Positions 9,889-18,592 are shown, counted from the first letter of the stretch. The stretch: 64,000 nucleotides of DNA from Streptomyces sp. NBC_01210 (GCF_036010325.1 NZ_CP108549.1:3162001-3226000); one strand, 5' to 3'. Numbers and translations are program-made. The notes: generated from the letters alone by a model not told the origin.

Positions 9889-10551
9889 TCAGTCGTCGTC
9901 GCCGAGGACCGGTTCCGGCAGCGTGCCGGCGTTGTGCTCAAGGAGCCGCCAGCCGCGCGCGCCCTCGCCGAGCACCGACCAGCAGCAGTTGGACAGGCCT
10001 CCGAGGCCCTCCCAGTGGTGGGCCTCCAGGCCCAGCAGCCGGCCGATCGTGGTGCGGATCGTGCCGCCGTGGCTGACCACGACGAGCGTGCCGTCCTCGG
10101 GGAGCTTCTCGGCGTGGTGCAGCACCACGGGAGCGGCCCGGTCCGCGACCTCGGTCTCGAGCTCACCGCCGCCGCGGCGCACGGGCTCGCCGCGCTTCCA
10201 GGCGGCGTACTGCTCGCCGTACTGCGCGACGATCTCCTCGTGCGTCAGGCCCTGCCAGGCGCCCGCGTAGGTCTCGCGCAGGGCGGCCTCGTAGGTGATG
10301 TCGAGTCCGGTGAGCTCGGCCAGCTCGCCGGCCGTGGCCGCCGCCCGCTTGAGGTCGGAGGCGAGAATCACATCGGGCCTGAGCGAGGCGAGCAGCCGGG
10401 CGGACCGGCGCGCCTGAGCGACACCGGTCTCGGTCAGCGCGATGTCCGTGGTGCCCTGGAAGCGGCGCTCCAGGTTCCAGGCGGTCTGGCCGTGCCGCCA
10501 CAGGACGACGCGGCGTCCCGTGGCGCGCTCGCGGCTGTCTCTGCCGTTCAG
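9889..10551 (-). CDS. Histidine phosphatase / phosphoglycerate mutase family protein
   Basis: A 220-residue cytoplasmic phosphatase. The catalytic phosphohistidine motif LWRHGQTAWN lies near residue 19, and the second active-site block VVSHGGTIRTTIGRLL near 155, as in the RHG superfamily. No ATG, GTG or TTG lies between the in-frame TGA just upstream (10558 region) and the RHG motif. The only plausible start is CTG at 10549-10551, giving MNGRDSRERATGRR. That CTG overlaps the rsfS stop as CTGA, exactly where most coupled pairs have ATGA, and GGTGAG lies five bases before it. Substrate is unknown; neighbours suggest constitutive expression with nadD and rsfS. Confidence 0.9.
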   Translation of the reverse strand: MNGRDSRERATGRRVVLWRHGQTAWNLERRFQGTTDIALTETGVAQARRSARLLASLRPDVILASDLKRAAATAGELAELTGLDITYEAALRETYAGAWQGLTHEEIVAQYGEQYAAWKRGEPVRRGGGELETEVADRAAPVVLHHAEKLPEDGTLVVVSHGGTIRTTIGRLLGLEAHHWEGLGGLSNCCWSVLGEGARGWRLLEHNAGTLPEPVLGDDD

Positions 10552-10979
10552 CTCAGCTCACCGTCCGGGTCGCCGGCGAGCCGCGCGTGCTCCTCGGCCT
10601 TGCCGCGGGTCTTCAGGGCGTCCTCGGGGAGAGGAAGCTCGGGGCAGTCCTTCCACAGCCGCTCCAGGGCGTAGAAGACCCGCTCCTCGCTGTGCTGGAC
10701 GTGCACGACGATGTCGATGTAGTCGAGCAGGATCCAGCGGGCGTCGCGGTCACCCTCACGGCGCACCGGCTTGGCGCCGAGCTCCTTGTTCAGCCGCTCC
10801 TCGATCTCGTCGACGATCGACTTGACCTGGCGGTCGTTGGGCGCGGAAGCGAGCAGGAAGGCGTCGGTGATCGACAGCACATCGCTGACGTCGTACGCAA
10901 TGATGTCGTGCGCGAGCCGGTCGGCGGCCGCCTGGGCGGCGGCGTTGACGAGCTCGATGGAGCGATCCGTGGCGGTCAC
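10548..10979 (-). CDS. rsfS: Ribosome silencing factor RsfS
   Basis: A 143-residue RsfS/Iojap family protein. It binds ribosomal protein uL14 on the 50S subunit and blocks subunit joining when nutrients are scarce. Family features include ITDAFLLASAPNDRQVKSI, RREGDRDARWILLDY and DIVVHVQHSEERVFYALERLW. The start is GTG at 10977-10979. The gene sits between the LCP gene and the histidine phosphatase; its stop overlaps the CTG start of the latter. The nadD-LCP-rsfS-phosphatase order is typical of Streptomyces. The C-terminal extension (KTRGKAEEHARLAGDPD) is charged and likely disordered. Confidence 0.95.
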   Translation of the reverse strand: MTATDRSIELVNAAAQAAADRLAHDIIAYDVSDVLSITDAFLLASAPNDRQVKSIVDEIEERLNKELGAKPVRREGDRDARWILLDYIDIVVHVQHSEERVFYALERLWKDCPELPLPEDALKTRGKAEEHARLAGDPDGELS

Positions 10980-11053
10980 AAGCAGGCTTTCGTCGGCGGT
11001 CGGGAACCCTTCAAGGGTCTCACGGACCGCCGACAGCCCATGCCGCGTTTATT

Positions 11054-11100
11054 TCGGACCCGATGGGTCGCCTGTCTCGGACCGGATGGGTCGCCCTGTC
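11054..11100. repeat. Tandem duplication of about 23 bp at the LCP gene stop
   Basis: Two near-identical units, 11054-11076 and 11077-11100, each contain ggaccNgatgggtcgcc and can form a short GACCC-gat-GGGTC hairpin. They abut the stop codon of the LCP gene and may act as a weak terminator before rsfS. Confidence 0.65.
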
Positions 11101-12829
11101 ACCGGACCTCGTAGTCCTCGCCGAGGACGACCGAGACGTCGGCGTTGGTGACGGCTTTGCCCTTCTCGACCGCGCTCGCCGGCAGACCCAGGGTCTTGGC
11201 GACCTCGACCGCCTTCGCCTTCTGCGCCACGTCTCCGTAGGTGACCTTCGATGTCGTGACGGTGTCGTCGGCCTTGCCGCCGTCGAGGACGGAGTAGCCG
11301 CCGTTGACCAGGTCGATCCGGGCGGCCTCGGTGGCTCTCGTGGTCCCGGTGGCGTTCTTGACGCCCACGCGGATGGCCGCGCCCTTCTCCGGTGCGGTGA
11401 CCGTGCCGCCCAGGACGTCCTTGACGACGCTGTTGGCGGTCTGCTCGGTGAGCGTGCCGTCCTGCTGGACCGGAAGCACGGCTGTCTTGTAGTCGCCGCC
11501 CTTGGCGTGCTCGGCGAGCTTCGCCAGCGAGGCGCCCAGATCGCTCTCCCGCAGCGACGGGTCGAGAATCTGCGCCAGCGTCTCGACGGTGACGGTCGCC
11601 GCCTTCGGGTCGTCGGGGAACTTCCGCAGGACGCCCTGCATGACCTGGCCGAAGCGCTGCAGCTGCTTCGCCTCGGCCTCGCCGGGCCCGAGGTAGGTGG
11701 CGTACGCGACGGCCATCCGCCCGTTCAGGGTCTGGTTCTCGCCCTTCTTCACCAGCGGCGCCTCGCCCTTCTTCGCGCCGGGCACCTCGGTGTCCGTGGT
11801 CAGGTCGATGGTGCCGACCAGCTCGACCAGGTTCTCCAGAAACGGGGTGTCGAGCCGCCAGGTGCCGGTGATCTTGGCACCGAGGAGGGTGCCGACCGCC
11901 TCACGGGTGCCCGTCGAGCCGTCGTCCTCGACGGACTTGCCGAGCGTGGTGGCGGTGCCGTCGTCGTTGGCGATGGAGAGCGAGTTGGGGAGCAGGACGG
12001 TGGTGCCCTGCTTGGTGGTGGCGTTGTCGACGAGGAGCGCCGTGGAGGTGCCCTTTTTCCTGGTGTTGTGCAGATGCACCACGATCACGTCCCGCTTCTG
12101 CGGTCCGGTCGCCGTACTGCTCTTCTTGTCCGCGTCCGACAAACCGGGCAGCTTGCCCGCGTACCAGAGGTAGCCGACGCCGCCCACGACGACCAGCGCC
12201 AGTGCGACGACGAGCGCGACGACGCGGTTGCGGCCGCGGCGCTTGGCCTCCTCGCGCCGCTCGGAGCGACTCTCGGTGAACTTCAGCCAGTCGATGACAT
12301 CTTCGGAGTCCTCGTCGGGCTCCTCGATGAAAGAGAACTGCTCGGTGCGGTAGTCACGGTCGGCGGCAGGGCGGCGCTGCTCCGGCACGCCAGCCGGTTC
12401 GGGCGCCTGCGGGCGCGGCTGCGCCTGCGGCTCGGCCGGGGCCTGCTGCTGCGGGATGTTCCACTGCTGGGTGGTGTCGACGGCCGCGGGCTGCGTACCC
12501 GTGTCGTAGCCGTACGCGTCGTAGCTGTATCCCTGGTCCTGGCTCTGCCCTGGGGCCTGCGGCTGCTGGTGGTAGTACGGGTCGTACTGCTGAGGCCGCT
12601 GGGACTGGCCTGCCTGCGGCTGCTGCTGCGCGTACGGGTCGTAGCCGTACCCCTGCCCCCGCCCCTGCCCCTGTTCGGGAGCCTGCGGTTGCTGAGGGTG
12701 CTGGGGCTGCTGCTGCGCGTAGGGGTCGTACTGCTGGGGCTGCTGATACACCGGTTGCCCGTACTCGTCGTAGCCGATGATCTGCGGCTGCTGGTAGTAC
12801 GGGTCGTACGGGTTCTGCTGGTCGTTCAC
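11099..12829 (-). CDS. LytR-CpsA-Psr (LCP)-like membrane protein with LytR_C domain
   Basis: A 576-residue type II membrane protein. A Gln/Tyr/Pro-rich cytoplasmic N-terminus (about 1-170, repeats such as YDPYAQQQPQ) precedes one membrane helix (about 198-220). An extracytoplasmic LCP-like domain (about 235-450) and a LytR_C domain (about 475-575, GVKNATGTTRATEAARI) follow. LCP enzymes move lipid-linked glycopolymers onto peptidoglycan. Here the usual Asp/Arg signatures are absent: the GRSDT position reads KKGTST, and PRD reads PNS. Catalysis is therefore doubtful. GTG 12827-12829 has a GGAGAGG ahead; a 22-codon upstream extension overlaps nadD. The position near nadD matches that of S. coelicolor PdtA (SCO2578), which I cite from memory; orthology needs alignment. 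Confidence 0.8.
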   Translation of the reverse strand: MNDQQNPYDPYYQQPQIIGYDEYGQPVYQQPQQYDPYAQQQPQHPQQPQAPEQGQGRGQGYGYDPYAQQQPQAGQSQRPQQYDPYYHQQPQAPGQSQDQGYSYDAYGYDTGTQPAAVDTTQQWNIPQQQAPAEPQAQPRPQAPEPAGVPEQRRPAADRDYRTEQFSFIEEPDEDSEDVIDWLKFTESRSERREEAKRRGRNRVVALVVALALVVVGGVGYLWYAGKLPGLSDADKKSSTATGPQKRDVIVVHLHNTRKKGTSTALLVDNATTKQGTTVLLPNSLSIANDDGTATTLGKSVEDDGSTGTREAVGTLLGAKITGTWRLDTPFLENLVELVGTIDLTTDTEVPGAKKGEAPLVKKGENQTLNGRMAVAYATYLGPGEAEAKQLQRFGQVMQGVLRKFPDDPKAATVTVETLAQILDPSLRESDLGASLAKLAEHAKGGDYKTAVLPVQQDGTLTEQTANSVVKDVLGGTVTAPEKGAAIRVGVKNATGTTRATEAARIDLVNGGYSVLDGGKADDTVTTSKVTYGDVAQKAKAVEVAKTLGLPASAVEKGKAVTNADVSVVLGEDYEVR

Positions 12830-12848
12830 CGGTGCCCCTCTCCGTGGC

Positions 12849-13472
12849 TCACTCGCCTCGGTACAACTGGCGCTTGTCGATGTAGCGCACCACACCGTCC
12901 GGCACCAGATACCAGACCGGATCGCCGTTGGCGACCCTAGCCCGGCAGTCGGTCGACGAGATGGCCAGCGCCGGAACCTCCACCAGAGAGACCCCGCCCT
13001 CGGGCAGCCCGTCGTCCGTCAGGTCGTGACCCGGCCGGGTCACACCGATGAAATGGGCGAGTGAGAACAGCTCTTCCGCGTTCCGCCAGCCGAGGATCTG
13101 CGAGAGCGCGTCGGCTCCCGTGATGAAGAAGAGATCCGCGTTGCTGTTGAGGGAACGCAGGTCCCGCAGCGTATCTATCGTGTAGGTCGGCCCGGCGCGG
13201 TCGATGTCGATGCGGCTCACCGAGAACTGCGGGTTGGACGCGGTGGCGATGACCGTCATGAGATAACGGTCCTCTGCCGGAGACACCACCTTGTGGCTCT
13301 TCTGCCACGGCTGCCCGGTCGGTACGAACACCACTTGGTCGAGGTGGAACTGGGCGGCCACCTCGCTGGCAGCCACCAGGTGTCCATGGTGGATCGGGTC
13401 GAACGTCCCACCCATCACGCCGATTCGACGCTTGCCGGAACCGGAACCGGTAGGCACTTCCTGCTCTCCCAT
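12849..13472 (-). CDS. nadD: Nicotinate-nucleotide adenylyltransferase
   Basis: A 207-residue enzyme of NAD biosynthesis that adenylates nicotinate mononucleotide. The nucleotidyltransferase signature [13 protein letters not shown] lies at about residues 20-32 and the C-terminal [10 protein letters not shown] corresponds to the ISSTxIR motif. [15 protein letters not shown] is the usual substrate-binding stretch. I start at ATG 13470-13472 (MGEQEVPTG), although the frame stays open for another 54 codons of unlikely composition. The LCP gene starts 19 bp after the stop, so the genes are probably cotranscribed. Confidence 0.95.
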   Translation of the reverse strand: MGEQEVPTGSGSGKRRIGVMGGTFDPIHHGHLVAASEVAAQFHLDQVVFVPTGQPWQKSHKVVSPAEDRYLMTVIATASNPQFSVSRIDIDRAGPTYTIDTLRDLRSLNSNADLFFITGADALSQILGWRNAEELFSLAHFIGVTRPGHDLTDDGLPEGGVSLVEVPALAISSTDCRARVANGDPVWYLVPDGVVRYIDKRQLYRGE

Positions 13473-13509
13473 GCGTGCAGAGCCTACTGGCACGACGTTC
13501 GGCTCCGAC

Positions 13510-13671
13510 TCAGCGGTCGCGGTTGAAGCGCGTGGTGATCCACAGCAGCAGGAGCAGCGCGAAGAGCGCGCCGCCACCGGTGAGGTAGGGGCTGAGGCTG
13601 GGGTGGTTGCCACCGTGCTCGGCGCCTTCGGCAAGAGTGACCAGGTTGGCGGCGGTGCTGGTGAGGCTCAT
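13510..13671 (-). CDS. 53-residue single-pass membrane protein
   Basis: A short ORF (ATG 13669-13671) encodes [20 protein letters not shown], then [20 protein letters not shown] followed by [14 protein letters not shown]. It has one clear membrane helix (about residues 30-46) and a short basic end, predicting an outside N-terminus and cytoplasmic C-terminus. It lies just upstream of nadD on the same strand with a 37-bp gap. The ribosome binding site is weak. No family was recognised. The coherent membrane topology and position beside a second such gene support it being real. Confidence 0.6.
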   Translation of the reverse strand: MSLTSTAANLVTLAEGAEHGGNHPSLSPYLTGGGALFALLLLLWITTRFNRDR

Positions 13672-13779
13672 CGTCAGCGGAACCTATCGATCGGGAGTCC
13701 GGGAGCCGGAGCTCGGGAATCGGAGCGGAGAGACTTCGCGCACATCGTATGCGGGCCGCCCGGGCACGCTCACGCCGAC

Positions 13780-13944
13780 TCAGTCGTTGTGGTTTTCGTC
13801 GCTGCCGTTTCCTCGGTAGCCACGCAGCAGGAACCAGGCGAGCAGAGCTGCTCCGACGATCGAGGCGATCAGCAGGACGCGCAGCGTGTTGCCCAGTCCC
13901 TGCTGCGCGGCTGCGGCGGCGAGCAGTGCGGCGGTGTCCGGCAT
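13780..13944 (-). CDS. 54-residue single-pass membrane protein
   Basis: ATG 13942-13944 follows a good GAGGAGG ribosome binding site nine bases away. The peptide starts MPDTAALLAAAAAQQGLGNT, has one membrane helix (about residues 21-40, LRVLLIASIVGAALLAWFLL), and ends with a hydrophilic GSDENHND tail. It is codirectional with the 53-residue membrane protein and nadD. Function is unknown. The strong ribosome binding site makes this the better supported of the two small ORFs. Confidence 0.68.
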   Translation of the reverse strand: MPDTAALLAAAAAQQGLGNTLRVLLIASIVGAALLAWFLLRGYRGNGSDENHND

Positions 13945-14054
13945 GTCGGGTGTCCTCCTCGGTTATCCACAGCCCCCGCCACACCGTAGCCCCAGCACCT
14001 ACGCTGGGGTCCGTCAGGGGGACGAGCAGGGACTCGCGCCAACAGGGGGCATTG

Positions 14055-15218
14055 ATGACCGAAAGCAATCACGAGAACGTTCCGAGCAGGCAGCGCAAGC
14101 GCTTCCCGGGCATCTCTTCACGGGCGTACGAACATCCCGCGGACCGCTCGGCGTTGGTGGCCCTGCGCAAGCTCAGCGGCTTCGACACCGTCTTCAAGGC
14201 ACTCAGCGGACTGCTGCCCGAGCGCAGCCTGCGGCTGCTCTACCTCTCCGACTCGGTGCGGGTGAGCGACGCGCAGTTCGCGCATCTCAACACCATGCTG
14301 CGGGACGCCTGTTACATCCTGGATCTGGAGAAGGTCCCGGCGATGTATGTCGCGCAGGACCCGCGGCCCAACGCCATGTGCATCGGCCTGGACGAGCCGA
14401 TCATCGTGGTCACCACCGGGCTGGTGGAGCTGCTCGACGAGGAGGAGATGCGGGCGGTCGTCGGACACGAGGTGGGCCACGCCCTCTCCGGCCACTCCGT
14501 CTACCGCACGATTCTGCTCTTCCTCACCGGTCTGGCGCTGAAGATCGCCTGGATCCCCCTCGGCAACGTCGCGATCATGGCGATCGTCACCGCGCTGCGC
14601 GAGTGGTTCCGCAAGTCGGAGCTCTCGGCGGACCGCGCCGGGCTACTGGTCGGCCAGGACCTGCAGGCGTCGATGCGCGGCCTGATGAAGATCGCCGGCG
14701 GCAATCACCTGCACGAGATGAATGTCGACGCGTTCCTGCAGCAGGCCGAGGAGTACGAGGCGGCCGGCGATCTGCGCGACTCCGTGCTGAAGATTCTGAA
14801 TCTGCTCCCCCGCTCGCACCCGTTCACCACGGTGCGCGCCGCCGAGCTGAAGAAGTGGGCCGCGAGCCGCGACTACCAGCGGATCATGGACGGTCACTAC
14901 CCGCGGCGCACGGAGGACAAGGACACCTCGGTCTCCGACTCCTTCCGCCAGTCCGCCTCGCACTACGCCGACACCGTCCGCACCAGCAAGGATCCCCTGA
15001 TGAAGCTGGTCGGTGACATAGCCGGCGGCGCGGGCGACCTGGGCGGCAAGCTGCGCGGCAAGTTCACGGGCGGAGGTGACAGCGGCGGCAGCGCCAGTGG
15101 TGGGAGCTCCGGCGGAAGCACCGGCGGGAGCACCGGCGGCAGCAACGGCAATGGCAGCGGTCCTGCGAACGACAACGACAGCGGTGAGGGCGGCAAGGGC
15201 GGTCAGGGCAAGGGCTGA
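14055..15218 (+). CDS. M48 family zinc metallopeptidase
   Basis: A 387-residue protein with the zinc-binding HEVGH at residues 138-142 and a downstream ELSADRAG (about 190) that supplies the third ligand, as in HtpX/Ste24-like M48 peptidases. Hydrophobic stretches follow the HEVGH helix (ILLFLTGLALKIAWIPLGN). The C-terminal 60 residues are low complexity, Gly/Ser-rich (GGSTGGSTGGSNGNGSG) and probably unstructured. The ATG at 14055 has GGGGG a few bases upstream. The 3' end overlaps the converging membrane protein gene by 16 bp. Family members do quality control of membrane proteins; the substrate here is unknown. Confidence 0.9.
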   Translation: MTESNHENVPSRQRKRFPGISSRAYEHPADRSALVALRKLSGFDTVFKALSGLLPERSLRLLYLSDSVRVSDAQFAHLNTMLRDACYILDLEKVPAMYVAQDPRPNAMCIGLDEPIIVVTTGLVELLDEEEMRAVVGHEVGHALSGHSVYRTILLFLTGLALKIAWIPLGNVAIMAIVTALREWFRKSELSADRAGLLVGQDLQASMRGLMKIAGGNHLHEMNVDAFLQQAEEYEAAGDLRDSVLKILNLLPRSHPFTTVRAAELKKWAASRDYQRIMDGHYPRRTEDKDTSVSDSFRQSASHYADTVRTSKDPLMKLVGDIAGGAGDLGGKLRGKFTGGGDSGGSASGGSSGGSTGGSTGGSNGNGSGPANDNDSGEGGKGGQGKG

Positions 15219-16279
15219 GCACCGGGCGACAGCGCCCCGCAGAGCGCCGCTGTGGCCTGGCCCGTCGCATAGGGATCGGTGCCCGCCGGACCGTCCGCGC
15301 TCGCCCGCTGGCCGGCCAGCAGCGGGCGCAGGGTGCCTGACGCGTCCGCCGAGCAGGCCTGCGGTCCGGCCTGGACATAGCTGCCCAGCAGCTCGACCCG
15401 GTGCTGGCGCAGGTCCTCGCGGTCGAAGCGGAAGTGCAGTTCACGGCGGACGGTGAACAGCGAGGCCTCGTTCGCCTGTGGGCCGCCCGCCGCGACCGGC
15501 CGCAGCGCATAGGCGAAGGTGTGGTCCGACGTCACCTCCAGGGCGTCGGGCCCCGCCTCGGCGACGGTGAGCGTGCCCTGCACCCGCACGTGGGGGTCGG
15601 CCAGCGCGACCTTCGCGGGGTCGTAGCGCACCAGCCAGCCGGTGGCGGCGTGGCGGCCGTCGCCGGCCGGAGAGGAGATGCTCCGGTCGAACTGCTCCAG
15701 CTGGGCCGGGTCGAGTAGCAGCCGCACGGGCCGCACGGCACCGCCGGTAAGCACATCGGGGTCCAGCGAGGACTCGACGAGATAGTCCTTGGCGGTGGTC
15801 AGCGCGGTCAGTACCTGGTCCTCCGAGAAGTTCTTGGTGCGCCGGGCGCCGGGCAGCGTGATGCCCGCCGCGCCGACCCGGAACTGCGCGGCGGGGCTGT
15901 GCGCATAGAGGTCGGCGGGGGTGCCGCCCGGGACCGGGCCCTGCGGCGCGAGCGGGATCATCGTGATGCGCAGCGGCTCCGCCTGTTTGAACTGCGGAAC
16001 CTGGTAGGGGTGACGGACGCCGAGGTAGATCGCGGTTCCGAAGGCCATGGCGACCAGCAGGATGAGTAGCAGGACCTGCCTCGAACCGCGTCTGCGGCCC
16101 CAGGCGGGGAGGCTGCGTACGGCCTGTGCGTGCTCACCCATCCGCTCCTGCGCGGAGAATTCCTGCAGCCGGGCAGCCCGTACGAACGATTCGTCGAAGA
16201 CGACGGATCGGTACTCGTCCTCACCACCGCCGGGGAGTCCCTCGGGTGTCCCCTCAGGCGGGTCTCCGCGCCCAGCCAT
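15203..16279 (-). CDS. Membrane protein with SVVFDExFVRAA motif, unknown function
   Basis: A 358-residue type II membrane protein. The cytoplasmic N-terminus carries YRSVVFDESFVRAARLQEF (about residues 23-41). One membrane helix follows (about 69-87, VLLLILLVAMAFGTAIYLGV), then a roughly 260-residue extracytoplasmic domain with no recognised fold. That domain contains two cysteines near the end (QACSAD and AALCGAL), possibly a disulfide. The start is ATG 16277-16279. The next gene upstream encodes a smaller protein with the same cytoplasmic motif and topology, so the two are probably paralogues acting at the same site. Conserved position in Streptomyces suggests a lineage-specific envelope role. 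Confidence 0.8.
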   Translation of the reverse strand: MAGRGDPPEGTPEGLPGGGEDEYRSVVFDESFVRAARLQEFSAQERMGEHAQAVRSLPAWGRRRGSRQVLLLILLVAMAFGTAIYLGVRHPYQVPQFKQAEPLRITMIPLAPQGPVPGGTPADLYAHSPAAQFRVGAAGITLPGARRTKNFSEDQVLTALTTAKDYLVESSLDPDVLTGGAVRPVRLLLDPAQLEQFDRSISSPAGDGRHAATGWLVRYDPAKVALADPHVRVQGTLTVAEAGPDALEVTSDHTFAYALRPVAAGGPQANEASLFTVRRELHFRFDREDLRQHRVELLGSYVQAGPQACSADASGTLRPLLAGQRASADGPAGTDPYATGQATAALCGALSPGAQPLP

Positions 16280-16368
16280 ACTTTCAGGGTAGGTCCGGCA
16301 GGGCCCTGGTAAACGCGCTGGTACGCGACAAACTCCGACGAGTTCTTACGCGGTCGTTCAGCGGCTGA

Positions 16369-16980
16369 TCAGGGGGTGCGCGGATTGGCGGAGACAGCCG
16401 GCCCCGTGTACTCCGCAGAGGCGGAGGGTCCACCGACCCGGCCAGTGGCGGAGCCGCTCGACGGTGTGGAGTCGACGCCGGTCGTGGCGGGCGGCGGCAC
16501 CCGGTCCTGGCGGTTGCCGGCGGCCCCTCGGTACACCGCGGTGAAGGCCAGGGCGACCATGCCGATGCCCATCACCAGGGCCAGGATCCAGGCCACCGGG
16601 CGGTGCCAGCGGGCGCTGCCCCGGTAGGGGCGCAGGGCGCCGCCGTGGCGTCCGTAGGGTCCGCCGTACTCGCCGTCCGCAGCCTCGTCATCGTCGTCGT
16701 ACGGGCGCTCGCTGCCGTATGCGCCGCCGGGGCCGTAGCCGTCGTCGTAGAGCTCGTCGTCGGCCGCTCCTCCGCCGTATCCGGCCCGTGCGGCCTCGGC
16801 CTCGGCGCGCGCCTGCGCGGCGGCCAGGAGCCGCTCGACGGCGGTCGGTTCATGGAACTCTGCGGCCCGTACGAAGTCCTCGTCGAACACCACGGAGGCG
16901 AAGTCCTCGTCCGCGCCCCCGCGGTCGTCGTCGGGCTCCCAGCCGTCCGGGAACGGCCTGCCCCCCACGTCGTCCGGCAC
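16369..16980 (-). CDS. Membrane protein with SVVFDExFVRAA motif, unknown function (smaller paralogue)
   Basis: A 203-residue protein starting at GTG 16978-16980 (VPDDVGGRPFPDGWEPDD). The N-terminal half is acidic and contains FASVVFDEDFVRAAEF (about residues 28-43), matching the neighbour downstream. An Ala/Glu/Arg helix, a Tyr/Asp/Gly-rich linker and one membrane helix (about 140-160, VAWILALVMGIGMVALAF) follow. Only about 45 residues are outside, Ser/Thr/Pro-rich. The shared motif and one-helix topology suggest duplication followed by loss of the external domain. No enzyme motif is present. Longer upstream frames run into the 79-bp repeats and are rejected. Confidence 0.75.
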   Translation of the reverse strand: MPDDVGGRPFPDGWEPDDDRGGADEDFASVVFDEDFVRAAEFHEPTAVERLLAAAQARAEAEAARAGYGGGAADDELYDDGYGPGGAYGSERPYDDDDEAADGEYGGPYGRHGGALRPYRGSARWHRPVAWILALVMGIGMVALAFTAVYRGAAGNRQDRVPPPATTGVDSTPSSGSATGRVGGPSASAEYTGPAVSANPRTP

Positions 16981-17055
16981 GCTTTCAGAGTAGACCTGGC
17001 CGGTCGGTTTCGGCAGACAGAGTCCGAAGTCTCCCGGCCCACATCCGCCACAGGG

Positions 17056-17306
17056 ACGGTGACCACCGGTTCGCCGGAGGAAACCCACCACCCACCGCAA
17101 CCCACCACGCCCCCGGCCCACGGTCACCACGGGGACGGTGACCACCGGTTCGCCGGAGGAAACCCACCACCCACCGCAACCCACCACGCCCCCGGCCCAC
17201 AGTCACCACAGGAACGGTGACCACCGGTTCGCCGGAGGAAACCCACCACCCACCGCAACCCACCACGCCCCCGGCCCACGGTCACCACGGGGACGGTGAC
17301 TACCGG
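17056..17306. repeat. 79-bp tandem repeat, three copies plus a partial
   Basis: Units begin with acggtgaccaccgg at 17056, 17135 and 17214; a partial copy at 17293 runs into the proA stop. Copies differ at only a few bases. At each junction GGTCACC and GGTGACC can pair around an eight-base loop, giving repeated terminator-like hairpins downstream of proA. The 79-bp period breaks any reading frame, so the array is not coding. Confidence 0.93.
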
Positions 17307-18592
17307 GTGTGACCGTCGCCTGTCACGATGTACTTCGTCGAGGTCAGCTCCGGCAGGCCCATGGGCCCGCGCGCGTGCAGCTTCTGCGTGGAGATCCCGA
17401 TCTCTGCGCCGAATCCGAACTGGCCACCGTCCGTGAAACGCGTGGACGCGTTCACCGCGACCGCCGCGGAGTCCACCAACTGGGTGAAGCGGCGGGCGGC
17501 CGGCTGCGAGGTGGTCACGATCGCCTCGGTGTGCCCGGAGGACCAGAGCCGGATGTGGGCGACAGCGGCGTCGAGAGAGTCCACGACGGCGGCGGCGATG
17601 TCGTACGAGAGGTACTCCGTCTCCCAGTCCTCGGCCGTGGCCGCCACGACCGAGGCCTTGGAGGCGTCGGCGTACTCCAGCACGCGCTCGTCGCCGTGCA
17701 CGGTCACTCCTGCTTCGGCGAGCGCGTCCAGGGCGCGCGGCAGGAAGTCGGCGGCGATGTCCTGGTGGACCAGGAGCGTCTCGGCCGCGTTGCAGACGCT
17801 CGGCCGCTGAGCCTTGGAGTTGATCAGGATGTCGACGGCCATGTCGAGGTCGGTTTCGGCGTCCACGTACACATGGCAGTTGCCGGTGCCGGTCTCGATG
17901 ACCGGGACGATCGACTCCTCGACGACCGTACGGATCAGGGCGGCGCCGCCGCGCGGGATGAGTACGTCGACCAGACCGCGGGCGCGCATCAACTCCCTTA
18001 CGGATTCCCGGCTCTCACCGGGCACGAGCTGTACGGCGTCGGCCGGCAGACCGGAGCCGCCGACCGCGTCCCGCAGGACCTTCACCAGGGCGGTGTTGGA
18101 GGAGTAGGCGGAGGAGGAGCCGCGCAGCAGGACTGCGTTGCCGGACTTCAGACAGAGCGCGGCGGCGTCCACGGTGACGTTCGGGCGGGCCTCGTAGATG
18201 ATCCCGACGACGCCGAGAGGCACGCGCACCTGGCGCAGATCGATGCCGTTGGGCAGGGTCGAGCCGCGCACCACCTCGCCGACCGGGTCGGGCAGTGCGG
18301 CCACGTCCCGTACGTCGGCGGCGATGGCCCGTACCCGCTCCGGGGTCAGGGTGAGGCGGTCGATGATCGACTCGCTGGTGCCGGCCTCACGGGCGCGTGC
18401 GATGTCCTCGGCGTTGGCCGCGACGATCTCGCTGGTACGGACCTCGAGCGCGTCCGCGATCGCCAGCAGAGCGTCGTCCTTGGCCGACCGCGGCAGCGGC
18501 GCGATGTCGGCGGCAGCGCCACGGGCCCGGTAGGCGGCCTGGGCGACCGGGGAGAGGTTGTCGTACGGCGAAAGCGGCGAGAACGTCGTCAT
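17300..18592 (-). CDS. proA: Gamma-glutamyl phosphate reductase
   Basis: A 430-residue enzyme that reduces glutamyl-5-phosphate to glutamate-5-semialdehyde with NADPH, the second step of proline synthesis. Aldehyde dehydrogenase-fold signatures are present: [33 protein letters not shown], and the catalytic cysteine in [12 protein letters not shown]. Length is normal. ATG 18590-18592 starts [15 protein letters not shown]. proB is on the same strand with one unknown gene between, so they probably share a transcript. The stop codon lies inside the last partial copy of the 79-bp repeat. Confidence 0.97.
   Translation of the reverse strand: MTTFSPLSPYDNLSPVAQAAYRARGAAADIAPLPRSAKDDALLAIADALEVRTSEIVAANAEDIARAREAGTSESIIDRLTLTPERVRAIAADVRDVAALPDPVGEVVRGSTLPNGIDLRQVRVPLGVVGIIYEARPNVTVDAAALCLKSGNAVLLRGSSSAYSSNTALVKVLRDAVGGSGLPADAVQLVPGESRESVRELMRARGLVDVLIPRGGAALIRTVVEESIVPVIETGTGNCHVYVDAETDLDMAVDILINSKAQRPSVCNAAETLLVHQDIAADFLPRALDALAEAGVTVHGDERVLEYADASKASVVAATAEDWETEYLSYDIAAAVVDSLDAAVAHIRLWSSGHTEAIVTTSQPAARRFTQLVDSAAVAVNASTRFTDGGQFGFGAEIGISTQKLHARGPMGLPELTSTKYIVTGDGHTR

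Noticed and set aside
16985..17266. Overlapping minus-strand ORFs starting with a VGCGGWWVSSGEPVVTV-like peptide
   Set aside because: They come from the 79-bp repeat, appear in different frames in each copy, and have no ribosome binding site.
17056..17306. CRISPR array
   Set aside because: The repeats are directly tandem with no unique spacers, and no cas gene is near.
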